Shown here piece by piece: positions 24,361 to 36,369 of a stretch of 64,000 bases of DNA. Position 1 is the stretch's first letter, and every line of letters starts with the position of its first letter. The position numbers and the translations under genes are program-made. The DNA comes from Rhyzopertha dominica (lineage: Eukaryota; Arthropoda; Insecta; Coleoptera; Bostrichidae), in NCBI GenBank assembly GCA_025024175.1, contig QCXZ01000137.1, positions 77,872,680-77,936,679 on the forward strand, in the 5' to 3' direction. Under the pieces are notes generated by a model. That model had not been told where the DNA came from and did not search any database. It saw only the letters and a program-made list of their open reading frames with translations.

Positions 24361-25635
24361 CAAATAATCATAATAATGTATTTATTACCCAACAGGAATT
24401 TCCATTTACATGATAAAATAGAAAATCAACATTTTTAGTAGATACACAGCACACACTATAATATAATATACTACCGCTCGGTTACCACAAACGACAATAG
24501 CTTTTTCAAACTATCACAATGAATGTCACAATGTCCAGATATCCTATCAAAGCTTATCGACATAACAAAAACAGGGGAGTTAATAAGCACATTGGTTCTA
24601 GCATTTGAACAATAAAAAGTGCCACCTTCCCGGGAACCAAGCCTAGGTACTCTTATATTAAATAATACCAGCAAAGGACAGTCAACATCGCCATGAAATA
24701 ATTTAAATAAAAATGCTAAACTAGTGAGTACCCTTCTAGCTTGCAGAGAACTAACATCAAATCTTTGCAACAAGAGTGTATGATTATATCGTCTATGCGG
24801 ATAATAATTGTCTACTCGATACGACAAAACCTTAAGAAATCGTCTCTGAATTTTCTCAGTTTGGTTTATGTGTACTTTGTACCATATCAAACTGCAGTAA
24901 TCCAACTTGGAACGAACAAAAGTAAAATATAAAGATTTCAGTACACTAATGTTATTAAACGATGCTGAGTTGCGAATAATAAAACCTAGAGCTTTATAGG
25001 CAGCTTTCACCGTTGAGTAGATATGACCAGTAAAAGATAATTTACAATCATAACTCACACCAAGATCTTTAACGCTGTAGCAGCGTACCAACTCCACTGC
25101 TTCAATTGTATAATTAAATATTAAAGCTTGCCTTCTAAGGGTAAAAGTGCAAACCTTACACTTGTCAATATTAAGGGGCAATCTATTCACAGCACACCAT
25201 CTAGCTATAGGGTTAACCTGCCCTTGCAATACTAAACAGTCATCCTCGCCGGATACCTCAGAAAATAATTTCAGGTCAGGTCAGGTCAGGTCAGGTCAGG
25301 TCATCCGCAAAAAAACAGATGATTAAATTCTAACGAAAGTGATAGATCATTTATAAACAAAATAAACAGCAATGGTCCCTAGTTAGACCCCTAAGGAACC
25401 GTTATATGTAGCATATAATTTACTATTTGAACGAGATAATCACTCAATCCAAGTTCCTCTAGTTTATTAAGTGGAACACAATGGTCAACCCTGTCGAAGG
25501 CCTTCGAGAATTCAGTATACACTGCATCAACTTGACCTTTATTATCCATGATATTTGCAGTATACTGCATAAACCGCGCTAAGTTAGTTAGAGTAGAACG
25601 TTTTTGATAGAATCCATGTTGGTTAGGTGAAATGC
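24361..25635 (-). mobile_element. 5'-truncated LINE (Jockey/CR1-like), RT middle to 3' end
   Basis: On the minus strand the copy enters at an RT block, ISPNQHGFYQKRSTLTNL (about 25620), then TEFSKAFDRVDH, then GPLLFILFINDLSLSLEFN and FFADD at about 25305. A gap removes part of the PQGS region. After the repeat at 25271-25303 the frame 24471-25229 (252 residues) continues uninterrupted with the C-terminal domain: RWCAVNRLPLNIDKCKV, KDLGVSYDCKLSFTGHI, SKLDYCSLIW and IQRRFLKVLSYR. A 3' tail with AATAAA-like sequence ends near 24365. The long open frame suggests a relatively young insertion. It sits inside a plus-strand LINE. Confidence 0.88.
25271..25303. repeat. (TCAGG)6 pentanucleotide run inside the RT FADD motif
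   Basis: Six exact TCAGG units plus TCA replace the single unit expected at the FADDLKLF codons of the minus-strand LINE. The five extra units add 25 bases and shift the frame. TCAGG is the telomeric repeat known in many beetles. Replication slippage on the GACCTGA of the coding sequence is the simpler explanation. Confidence 0.9.
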
Positions 25636-26640
25636 TGTGCTAATAGAAACTGGTGGAGGAGAAACTAGAAATACTAATAGAAAGAGAAGAAGTGGAGGCA
25701 ACATAAGAAAGAAGAGGTCACAAAATGAATTAATTAATGATAGGGCTCCAGAAAAAGATAGAGTTACATCAGAATCGTGCGAATACACAAGAACTGAAAT
25801 AAAAAATCTCACAGTGGGTTTAGAAAACGAAATCATATATTTACTCTAAAACAACTAATATAAAAAGCACACGTAGAGAAGAAAAGCGTATAGCTAGGTT
25901 TTATTGATTTGGAAAGGGATTTGACAGAGTATCGAAAATAAGCTTGGACAATACTGAAAATTAGATGTATTAGCGACAAAATAATAAGATTAGCGAGAGG
26001 AACATGTGCAAGAAATACTAATGCAGTTATAGTAAACAATAGACAGACAGATTGCCTTAAAACATATGAGGATTTAAGGCAAGTTTAATACATTTATGGA
26101 TGACGTAAAGAAAAGTAAGCAACACAGCAAGAAGGTGGAAGTTGATTAGCATAATCTTCAGAGAATATGATATCAGAGGGAGCATTTGCAAATTATGTGC
26201 ATGTATGTATGAATGTATAACACAGCGCACTTGAACGATACAACATAAAAATTTACAAGAACAGGACGGCAAAAGTTATGGTAATCCGAGAATTTGAAGT
26301 TACGCATATAAAGATAGATAATGCAAAGATCGAGTTACATCTTCTTGATTTTTGGGAGCACAAATAGAGAATGGTGAAAGTCAGGAAGCTGGAATAAATA
26401 CAAGAATACATAAAAGTATGAAACTAATGCAGTACTGAAAAGAAAAGGAATTTTACAAAAAGAGAAACATAAAAACACTATACAAAACATTATACCCATC
26501 TGTTTTATCTTATGGATGTGAAACATGGACGCTTACACAAAATCAGAAGATTCAGGCGGTAGAAATGAATCATTTGAGAAGAGTAAGGGGTGTAATATAG
26601 GGGTGAATAGAATCAGTATACCAGTACACTGAAAACAGGG
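25636..26640 (+). mobile_element. LINE RT and C-terminal part (continuation of the split LINE)
   Basis: Blocks appear in order, with internal losses: LINDRAPEKDRVTSE (about 25725), an RT block readable across frames as GFIDLE then FDRVSK (about 25895), IRLARGTCARNTNAVIVNN, a degraded YADD region, TAKVMVIREF (26270), IDNAKIELH then an ENGESQEAGINTRIHKSMKL-like stretch (about 26360-26425) and LYKTLYPSVLSYGCETWTLT (26480-26540), followed by IQAVEMNHLRRVRGV. The last segment is the usual end of insect LINEs of the endonuclease-reverse transcriptase type. Numerous frameshifts. Confidence 0.8.
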
Positions 26641-26929
26641 AGCTGGCCTGGTGGGAATACTTACTATTGTCTTTTCTCAGAGGCATTAAATTAACAATTT
26701 TTTACAAGAATGAACTGTCAGTGCTTGTAAGTCGATTACATTCGGCGATCAGCAAATGGGACTGAAACTTAAAAAAAGCGACCTAAATTTTGTGATGTTT
26801 TACTTTCCCTTTCTTTAAAGACTAAATAGAGTTTTGATGATCGGTGAGTCAGTTGGTAACAAAATTAGAGAACTGGCAGTAGTTCGTAAAAAATAGATGT
26901 AAATAGTGTGTAATTTGTTATAGTTATTA
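26641..26929. other. No gene seen
   Basis: AT-rich spacer between two LINE fragments; it may contain the 3' tail of the preceding LINE. Confidence 0.3.
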
Positions 26930-27260
26930 TAGTGTAGTTTGTACCTCAAGGTTCTATTCTTTGTCCCATTCTTTTTTTTCGATTTATGTCAGCAATCTAT
27001 TGAGGCGAAGAATATAAATGATGACTTGGAGAGGATTGCAATGACGTCTAGATTGCATGCATTAAAAATAATTCCAGGCAAATCTATATGATTCTGTTTG
27101 GTGGTCGAAATGTAGCTATTAGATGCGGTTTCGGGGCAGCTTAAGCTGCTAATTGAAAATGTTAAGAATCGGGATGACGTTAGATAATATTTGAAAACAT
27201 GTGGGAAAACTGCATAAAACAGGAGTTTATTAACTTAAAGTAGCAAGTGCTTCACATGTC
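26930..27260 (+). pseudogene. LINE RT fragment
   Basis: At 26945 the plus strand reads VPQGSILCPILFF, an RT block, then after a deletion RLHALKI-PGKS (27050) and GQLKLLIENVK (27137), the region that follows the YADD block. This is a small, decayed piece. The family is not the same as the preceding LINE. Confidence 0.6.
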
Positions 27261-27357
27261 ACTTTTGTAAACGCATCTTTCACATAATTAAAAACATCTG
27301 CCTTGATTGTTTTGTCAAACCTACTTTAAGTTATTTTAATACTGCTATATTTTCAAT

Positions 27358-27490
27358 GCATTTGATACTTTCGATCCTTGAGACATTTTTGAATGCTTTC
27401 GATACTTTTTAATACTCTCGACACTTCGATACCTTCGGTACTTGAATACTACGAGAAGGTGGTAGGGTATCGATACTTTACGCAGCCCTA
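27358..27490. repeat. Cluster of TCGATACTT-like motifs, possible hAT-type terminus
   Basis: Variants of TCGATACTTT occur about five times in 130 bases (near 27362, 27371, 27399, 27426, 27470), and the block ends ACGCAGCCCTA at 27480-27490. Subterminal GATACTT repeats and a GGGCTG-type end are a habit of some hAT elements. I found no partner terminus, so the call is tentative. Confidence 0.35.
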
Positions 27491-28190
27491 ATAATAATAT
27501 CGCTAAACGTTTCAAAGAAAGGCATGATGGCATCAAGGGGGGAACGGATCCGTTTGGGTCTCGCGAGGAGCCGCCACTGCGTAAAACTGGTTGCTGGTGA
27601 CACGATGGCGTATATTTTATTAAGAGTCTCACCTGTCGCGGCTCGTTTGGCTGTTCCCAAGCAGCCGAAGCAGCGGATGTCGTGTCTGTCTCGCGCTGTG
27701 ACGGGTAATTATACGCTGACAGTGACATAGTGTGCGGCTTGCTTCTGCATTTTTAAAACTGCCTCAACTATAAAACCGCCGTCGCGACGCAGGGAGCTCG
27801 CGTCCGCCGTTTGCACGCGGACGTACTAAAATAGCGTTTTTTTAAATAATTTGACGAGGGCGACAACACGAGATTCACTTGCTGTTAAACTGCCGCTGTC
27901 ACTTCGGATAGCGCCCGGCTTTTAATTTACTGAAAAGATGTTTGTCAAAATTTCCCGTAACGAATTAATTTTCGGGCGAGCGGAATTATTTGGCGGAACG
28001 GGCGGACTTTTCCTTTTCTCGCCGTGTCACTTTGATTAATCAGCTTTGGATGGGACGTCGGATGAAGTTTCACACATGAAGCCTTATTAGAGGAAATTTA
28101 TTTTAACAGGAAGAAATATCGCAACTGACACAACGGCGTGGGATGTAGCGCGACGAAAATTATAGAAGAACCATGGCTGCTGCGTAATTC
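27491..28190. other. GC-balanced island with shared 40-base core and a hairpin; no gene
   Basis: Balanced, ORF-poor sequence. The core at 27579-27618 is 36/40 identical to 23848-23887. A hairpin CGTCCGC/GCGGACG lies at 27801-27823. Frames on both strands (27345-27728, 27478-27660, 27524-27730) overlap each other and look accidental. Suspected host non-coding DNA. Confidence 0.45.
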
Positions 28191-28199
28191 ATCATTTAC

Positions 28200-28740
28200 A
28201 TATTTACAGAAGAAATAATGCTGCCAATTCCAGAAAATATATACCTATAGTGCATTGGCTGAAGAAGCCAGAAGAGGAAAACAGAGCACTTAAAGTAAGC
28301 CTAATCGCAGAAAATGAAGAAGAAATAATTGTGTGTAAAGTGTAATAAAACAGCAGGCCAAGACAAAATCAACAACAACTTGATATAAAATACGGACCAA
28401 TAAGTCTAAAACAAAATGTATATAAGACATTAGAAGCGGTGTGGTTAACCAACGAAATACCAGATGAGTCGAATACTACAGTGCAAGTACCGATTTTCCA
28501 CAAATCCACAAAGTGTGGAAGATTACGAAGAATAATAAGAATAATGGAGAGAAGGCACTAGAATACAGCTGATGGNCATAGATCTACGAGNGCTTTTGAT
28601 ATGATAAACCATGGGGGTAGTGCCACAAATGCTTAGGGACGAAGCCCTCTACTTAATCAGGATAATAAAAGCTTGCTTACGCGAAAATACTATAGTGCAG
28701 TGGTTCGAACAAACCACACCAACGAAACATAAACTCCTAA
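28200..28740 (+). pseudogene. LINE RT N-terminal fragment
   Basis: The plus strand reads KTAGQDKINN, then KYGPISLKQNVYKTLEAVWL and TNEIPDESNTTVQVPIFHKS, the RT entry blocks of an insect LINE. Then, after frame breaks, AFDMINHG (28590) and LYLIRIIKACLRENTIVQ. Two Ns lie in it. It could belong to the same family as the 20.4-26.6 kb LINE. Confidence 0.68.
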
Positions 28741-28829
28741 TATAAATACTCCTGTATTTTCACCATCCTACTAGATAGAACCCTCCAAAAAAACTATAAT
28801 CAACATGCTTTAATATTTCATACCCATAT

Positions 28830-29390
28830 TGATGAGCTAATTCTCAACTTACTGCAAACATTTTTCGGGCTCGCCACTTTCTTCAAAATCCTAAAAACAA
28901 AGAAATTAAAAATTATGTTGCCTTGCCATGTATCCATGGTCTTTCTGAAAAAAAATAGCACGTATTTTATAACAAGCATAAAATTAACACTGCACATTCT
29001 AGTCAAAACCAAATTAAAAAACTATACACCCCATTAAAATAAAAAATTTCCATTCTTACAAAACTCATGTAGTTTATAAAGTTCCATGTAATAACTGTAA
29101 TAAATCTTATATAGGTCAAACCTCACAATACCTACAAGAAAGGATTAAGGGTCCGAAATATTCGAATAACGCAATTACAGCTTTAAACAATCACGAAAGA
29201 GAACTATATCTTGATTTCAAATATCAAAATACGACCTTCATATGTACAGAACCAAACATGCACAAGCGTAACATTTTGAAAATGATACATATACAAAAGA
29301 AGAAAATTGCGTTAATAACCGTACAGAAATAAAAAACCTATCTAAAATATACCAATCGATCCTCACATGAATTATTTATAAATGTAAACA
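28830..29390 (+). mobile_element. Penelope-like element, C-terminal linker and GIY-YIG
   Basis: The plus strand shows KNYVALPCIHGLSEK (28905), then VVYKVPCNNCNKSYIGQTSQ (29070-29130), the GIY-YIG core, then YLQERIKG, ALNNHERELYLDFKYQNT and the C-terminal NMHKRNILKMIHIQKKKIAL. The catalytic YIG and the Arg of the LQERI helix are present. The RT part is missing. The sequence differs clearly from the element at 385-1265; it may be the same family as the RT relic at 59180-59770. Confidence 0.82.
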
Positions 29391-31239
29391 CTTTTCACCT
29401 TTCTGTTAGGCAAACATCAAATTTCCAATTAACTAACTTTTCATAGAGACCATTTTATAAAAAATATTTACATCGCTGGATTTTATAATATTGTATTATA
29501 TTATACTTATACATCTATAACCAAATGGGCTCATTTTGAGGTATTTACATCTATATTCATACAAATAATCACATACATGTGTATTTTAATGTTTTAGAAC
29601 CCAATCCCAACAAAAATTATCACAACATACAATTTAAGGTTCAATAACTACTACAATTCTACAGGTATAGAAACCTGGTATTCATTAAGCGAAATATGTC
29701 GTTTTTTGACCATAAACCAGTTGGCTGGGTATTTTTTCTTCGGCTATGAGTTTTTTTTTTAAGACAGACACCTCAAACCAATTTTCGAAGAAAACGACGT
29801 TCATGTTTTAATGATAGTCGTCTGATTTTTTGCATTTGCCAAACACTGTCCTGCTTCCTGTTCCACATTTCATTGGTTGTTGTTAACAACGCACACCGTT
29901 GTCTTGACAAGATCTCTTTTCTTCACCTTTACTAAATATTTAAGTCTCATATAAACAGACAAACGGTTTGGGGACCGACCTTTTAAATTTGTTATGTAGT
30001 TGATCCGATTGTTGAAATTCTGCTACCAAGAATAAATTTTGCCCCTTCAGCCCCTATATTGCCGCAAATAAAGACAGTACCAAGAAGTTATAATATTTCG
30101 ACAATCTTTATTTCTTTTCAGAAACCATACAGTTTAATGCTGTTTCTTAAAGAGCCTTTAGGGTCAACAAACAGTGTATCGATGTGTTTTGTTTTTCTAG
30201 TAGATGCTTGTAGTTTCCGAGATATGAGAAGAAATGTGAAAAATTACAAACATTGTTTCGCGCCATGAGAGACTAGAAGTGGACATGCAGGCTAAATGTG
30301 AGCTCCAAACGCTCTGAAAATGCGCAAATGGATTCAGCGAATTTTTAATTGAGGTATGATTTAAAAAGTATATCCGAAATGTGTAAAGTACTGAAAGGTA
30401 AATGGGACTGGATCCGAATATATAACCCACTTTTCATTCAATTAGGTTAAAATTGCTGTAAACGGCAAAATCTTCATATATTTTTTTTTAATAAAATCGG
30501 TATGTTCTAGAGTATTTAAACTTTATTTTAATTTTAGGTAATTTCTTATAAGCGATCCATAAGAGATATTACAAAAACTTTGATAAACATGTTGAGAACT
30601 ACAGTATATGGGACATTAGAATTTAAACCGTTATAATAATTTGGATGAAAATCCATTTTTGCTTATACCTGCTTGGTCCACCCATCTGTTTGTACAAGTT
30701 TCAATGAGTTGCCAGCGACACACAAATCCACATTGATTCCTCTTGTCACTTACTGGTCGCAGCACCAGATTTGCCGCTTGATCTCAACTACAAAGATGAG
30801 ACCCCTGACTATACCTCCTAGCCTTAGGAGCAAGCAGAGTTTAAATAGTATACTAGCAATCAGCATGCAACCTTCAATCCTGGAGTGGCAGAAATGCTGA
30901 CCGTACGCTGGTTCAATCAGTCAAACAATGCTCTTAAAAGATAGTGTGGGTTTTTCGCTATCCGACCTCCGAACTATTTTTTCGAAAAAGGCAAGTGCTT
31001 TAGCATTAACTAACGCCAAAATGATATTGTTAGTTGAAATCTGGCATAGTAACAATCTGAGAAAACGGAACACAGTTTCCAAAGTTTTTGCTCCGTTGAT
31101 TTGTGCGGATATCAAGGTCGCACTGAAGATACCCGCCACAGTACTAGGTGAAACGTCTGGAACCTTCACATATATCATTTCAAATGAAAAGTCTGTGCCA
31201 ATATGATGCGGGTTTGTTGTTTCATAGCAAAAAAATTCA
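29391..31239. other. No recognised gene; retroposon-like end at 30903
   Basis: 29391-29640 may be the 3' part of the preceding Penelope copy. The rest is AT-rich. Frames at 30928-31206 (plus) and 30921-31244 (minus) overlap completely, and neither matches a family I know. GTACGCTGGTTCAATCAGTC at 30903-30922 resembles the end of the tandem array at 8691-8710. Confidence 0.35.
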
Positions 31240-31960
31240 ACCAAATCACCCGTCCTTCCAAAGGTGACAGATTCCTACACCAAGGTTTCGGTTGCCCCGC
31301 CGTAATTCATCTTCTTTGTAGTCCGTTTTGATCTATTTCCGTGCGCCCCCGGATAATTTGTAGCCGTGTAACGCAATCAGTAACTCACATAAAAAGCGTG
31401 AAGCGAGTCATCTGTTTCAATCCTCTTTGATGGTGAAATGTTATTCGGTGTCAGACATAATTCAAGAGGAGCGACGATTCGTCACTTAGGAGTGGCTCCG
31501 CGCGCCTGAAATGTGTGGTGTAAGTTGGATATGGACCATAAGTCAGCTGGCACCGCGACGCCCGAGACAGCTGATATATACGACAGCTGTTACATCGCAT
31601 AACTTTCAGCGAACTATTTATGTTGATTTGCCGACTTCTTACTGCAGCCCGACAAGCATGAAAGCGGATAATCCATAAACTTGTCCCGGCCACTGATATG
31701 GCCTGGCAGGCACTGTCTATTACATTATTCAAGTTTAATTGGTATGACGTCGGGCGTTCCGGTGCATTCACCTGAACCGACAATCTTTATTCCATGCTGG
31801 TGATTGGAATTTTTTACACGCCGGCCGCCGGACCATCTATTTACATGTAGAGACAACGGCATGCAAGGCACTGGGGCAGAACGTGATTTATTTTGATCGG
31901 GGAATGATCAAAGTTATAATTAGAAATTTATGATGATATCGATTCTCTTTTCCGATACAA
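31240..31960. other. GC-balanced island, no gene
   Basis: A long balanced island. The minus-strand frame 31451-31783 (110 residues) is not similar to anything I know and has ordinary random composition. Possible conserved non-coding DNA. Confidence 0.4.
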
Positions 31961-32039
31961 ACCAGAATTTCTATATTATATGCAAATGTAATAGTATGAA
32001 CCAGGTAGCTCTTAAATAACGTAGGTCTGCAAAGTAACG

Positions 32040-32870
32040 ATTTTGGAGTTATGGAAGATTTCTTTTTTCAAACATATTGTTTTACGTTTATAGACGCTTC
32101 TAGCAAGAACATAAAGTTACATAAAATCTTCAAACTGCTCTCCTTCCATTTTGAGGCACAACATCTTCGAAGGATATTGGCGCTCTTTCTAAATTCCCTC
32201 CTTGACTCAGATTTGTTGTCATTTTTTATTAATCCGTAATCCACAAAAAAGAAATCTAAAGGATTTAAATCAGACGATTTTGCAGATCAAAATAGAGGTC
32301 AACTCTTAACTACCCATCTACGTGACAATTTTTTTTGCAAATATGGTCTAACAGTAATCAAAAAAATAAACTCCAACATGCTGGAAGCATTTTTATTGCC
32401 TTTGGTCCAATAGAATAGCGAAAAGATCACCCCTTTTGTTCTGAAAGATATTTGGTATAATAAAACAAAGACGAAAAACGTGTCTGATGTTCGGATTCCA
32501 TTAGAGTGTGGAGATTTTTGTTATGTCAAACATGCGTATCGTGTGAACCTGGCGTCATCAGTAAAAAGTACGCAGGAAAACGCAGGTCATCATCTTCAGC
32601 GGCAAAAAAAAAACAAACGCACTTAATAAAGTAGCTGCTTATATTGCCCAATCAAGAATAGCACTAATTCCTACATCGCGGCTGATATTGATAGAGATAT
32701 AGTGGTAGATTTTCTCCTTCTAGATACCGACCTTGAATCTGGATGAATTTGGATAAGGTTTGTCATAAAGACGCCGTAGTTCGGTAGCAATGCCACTAGT
32801 ACGACCACAGATAGACCCTGGCAAAAAGAAACGTTTAGGCCAGTCTAATCATTAAATTTTATATTAAGCA
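32040..32870 (-). pseudogene. mariner/IS630-type transposase relic
   Basis: On the minus strand near 32240-32285 the frame reads AKSSDLNPLDFFFVDYG, the third-catalytic-Asp block (normally RSPDLNPLDFFLWG) of mariner relatives. Upstream (32330-32460) RRWVV and RPYLQK fit the region after the second Asp, and further up TSGIATELRRLYDKPYPNS could be part of the N-terminal domain. Too decayed for family assignment; no inverted ends seen. Confidence 0.55.
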
Positions 32871-32960
32871 TATTGGGTACCCTTCTTTGCCAATTAACCA
32901 ATATAATGAAACTTATTAATGTAAGTAAAGTATCAAGCAACGATCTATGTGACTGACTTA

Positions 32961-33062
32961 TGCAGAGGGTTTTACAGCTTGATGGTCGGCCGTCGTAAAC
33001 TATTGTAATCTAAATGAGGATTTTTACAACCTCATAGTTGGCCGTCTTAAACTATTGGGATT
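32961..33062. repeat. 52 bp tandem duplication
   Basis: Two copies starting TTTACA (32971 and 33023) share GGCCGTC-TAAACTATTG; they differ at several positions. Function unknown. Confidence 0.7.
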
Positions 33063-33559
33063 AGTGGCACGCTTCAAAGTTCCTAAATGCACCGTATTCA
33101 AAAAAAATCCTGTTGGCTATAATTTTAACTTGTCAACTATAAATTTTTGAAATATGTTAGTTGTGATAATTCAGCAATCAATAATATATAGAAGCTTTTA
33201 TAATAAATTTTATTTAATGCAGACTTGATGCTAACTGGCGCGACCCGCGATCTATTTTTGTGTCATACTTTATTGGGTTTAAATTTTCCGATGTATAAAA
33301 TAAAAGCCCTTGCATGCCATAACGGATTTATACAATTTTAATATAAAAACATACAAATTAGTAAGTAGAAAATGATTTACATTTGTTAGAAAAATTTTAC
33401 AATAGTGCACAATAAAATTTATGCACGGTATCGATTATGTTCATTACAGCTTGTTAATAAGCACACTACAAGAGTTAAAAACTAAAAAAATACTTACAGT
33501 ACATGCCGCACTGAATTTCTCAATGCATCGACACTTGTTATTTCAGCTTCGTGTCTAAT
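33063..33559. other. No gene seen
   Basis: Mostly AT-rich. A small balanced patch lies at about 33225-33330 (ACTGGCGCGACCCGCGATC). Confidence 0.3.
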
Positions 33560-33800
33560 TTAATTTAATTTTAGCAGCATTTCATTGCTAAATTTTCCAC
33601 CGGTGTTCCCTCGTCGAATTCTTTGTTTCAACCGCCCCCATATCATTTCAATGGGATTGAAAATACAATGATATGGGAGTAATCGTAGAACGGTGAGCCC
33701 ACATTCAAAAGCGAGAATGTCAATTTTAAATTTCTTCGAAAAATTTTTTGTGCCAAGCATTTCCAACAATTGTTTTTTTGTGTAGTCCTCTTCGAAATAT
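33560..33800 (-). pseudogene. Tc1/mariner-superfamily transposase C-terminal fragment
   Basis: The minus-strand frame reads KKQLLEMLGTKNFSKKFKID then ECGLTVLRLLPYHCIFNPIE and MIWGRLKQRIRRGN. The block LRLPPYHC-LNPIE-IW is the last catalytic segment of a DDE transposase group common in arthropods, with Glu as third acidic residue. The rest of the gene is absent. Confidence 0.75.
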
Positions 33801-36369
33801 AAATCTATATATATTTAAAATATATTTGTCACAAACGCCTCTTAATAAGTGGCTAAATGTAAGCATATGTGTAAAAAATATTGCACTTGGTACGCTTATA
33901 TGCTGTAAAACATTAAAATATAAGTAAACACATATGCATTCAATACCGTTTATAGTAGGAGTAGAATAGTTCCGATTTCTTATATTTCGAAAAAAATATA
34001 CAGGTAGAAACTATGTTTATGACCCTCCGGGATTAAAAGAAAATTTTAACCTGTGAAGAAACAGGGCAGAGGACGATTGCACACCGCGATCAAAAATTAG
34101 ACAGTATGGGCTGCCGCACTGAAATTGGAATGTTTACCATTCATGGTTATAAAAATAGTTACTACTCATTAAATTAGGAAAGGAAAGCTATCAGATGAGG
34201 AATATTTGTAGTTGAAATAATAATACCAAATAATGTTCATTGATTTATGTTTACGGAAAAAAAATTCTCAGAAAAGCCTAAACCCAATTTTTGGATACGG
34301 CCCACTCCGCTGCAAAATAGTGGAACGTGCCGAACCCATCTGTAATTTACGGCAGCTTCAGGTAATACTTGTAAAACATTGTGAGTGGTAATCGGCTGTT
34401 CGTATAATGAGTCTCGTAGATTGTTGCTCGCAACTATACACGAGAAATAATACATGTAATAAACAAGTATGAAAAACAATTATTCATAATACTTATTTTA
34501 GAGCCATAAAACTAAATAGTATGTAGCAAAATGAAGCTTCAAAAGTCAATATAGTAATGCCATTCTCAGCAAAGATGATGTCCACTTCTCGAGTATCATT
34601 TTAGTTTGGAAAGGGCCGGTTTAATGCATGCAAACACAACGTGAAAATTAAAATTTTTATCTATTATTAGAATTTTATTTATACTTATTTATTGAAGTAA
34701 CAGTATATACATTTGTTTTCTTGAAATGACTCAACCTAATAGTGAATAAGTAAGTATCTACTCCTGTATTTTTAATATTAGCTCTCCTTAAAGGAATTTT
34801 CTTATTTCGGAAACAATTATAATAGTAATAATTTGTAATAATAATTTATAAAAAAATGTGTCAGTAAAGTGTGTGAACGGATTTTTCTGCGTTAGTTAAT
34901 GGCAAGGCACTTATCGTTTCCGTTACAAGTGGACATCTCAAACTACGCAACGAAAATAAATGACACTTCAATAACAATTTTTTATGGCAAAGTCGCACAT
35001 TCTGCGTAAGACCATCCTTATGTTTCCAGGAACGTCCTGAATGCTGCTTTCTTCTTAAATGGTTAGTGGTAGAAGAACTCAAACATTGTTTAACATCTCC
35101 AGCAGAATAAACGCAATCTGAGTGTGATCTAAGAGTGGTTTCATTTAGGAATGGGCTATAGATGAATAGTTTTTCAACCGGAGGCGCCACCTTGTTTACC
35201 GTCGGTCTGAAGCATAAAGGGAACACGAGAAGGTGTTAAATCGCCATAAATAAACAGTGTTTGTGTAACTGTAGTTTAATACCTCCGTCAATGATATTAA
35301 TACATATAGCACTCGGTGCCTTCCACCAAATAGTCAACAAGCCTGTTAACAAATGACATGTATAAACACATTTAACATAGCTAACAGTTCTGAATGGGTT
35401 TTTTCAGTGGCACTTCGGTGTCACGGGACTTCGTCGTTAATACTCAGCGGTGTACATCAAATATAAGCTAACTGGGCTTAAATCAATTAAATTAGATATG
35501 CGTTATGCCTATTGGCTAATACTGCGCGATTGCTCGTCCGCCATTTACATCCTAAATCAAACATTGGCAACTGATGACCGTATATTACGTTTACTTTATT
35601 CAGGTGTTACTCATTTCGATGAGACTAGCTTAGTTAAGTAGTTTAACCAACCAATAATACTTTTCTGAAATTCCATTATTCCTTCCTTCCATCACATTCT
35701 TAGAAAATTAAATGAGAATAGTTCCCGAACGCTATTACTTTTCTATTCATAATGCCCTTTGGCATCATTCCACTTTTCAAAAAATGTTAGTAACAATTCA
35801 TTACTTCTGGAATATGTACGCCTCTGGTGAGCTTTGAAGTTTGTTCAAGTTGTATTTTCAACCCTTGGTCTTTCTTGAAATCAGCTCTTTTATTTTTCAA
35901 ATATATTNCGCAATTTTGATAGTGTGTAGTAATGTGTGGGTTACTATATAACATGTTCTATTGACTGTGGCTTTGCATTCTTCAAAGATTGTAAGCCATT
36001 GCTTATTTTTTATCAAATTTGGTCCTACAAGTTTGTGCTTTCGCATTCTTTGTCGTCCAGCAGCCTTATTCTTCAATATATTCTCCTATTTCTATAAAAC
36101 TTCTTTAATTCATTGATGTTCTATGATCAATATCTTAATTATTGAATTGCTGGTTTTATCGGTAAGGTGCATCCATTTTTGAGTTCTGCATGTCATACTC
36201 AGAAATACTAAATGGAGTATATTGCCACCCTTCTTGGCTCTTTGCAGATAGGCACAATAATCCTTTTAATCCCATTTGAATAACGATAAAATTAAACGAT
36301 TGGCAAGGCATTTAAAAAAAATTAAAACATGATAATTCCGGAATTCATCTCAAAACATGTTTATTGCAC
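33801..36369. other. No recognised gene; island at about 35270-35650
   Basis: Mostly AT-rich. The minus-strand frame 34861-35226 (121 residues) is the longest here but matches nothing I know. The island 35270-35650 is balanced and includes a short plus-strand frame without homology. Confidence 0.3.

Noticed and set aside
30921..31244. Overlapping open frames on both strands (107 and 92 residues)
   Set aside because: Neither frame matches a known family; mutual overlap suggests chance.
34861..35226. Minus-strand 121-residue open frame
   Set aside because: No domain or motif recognised; composition is ordinary and the region lacks neighbours that would support a gene.
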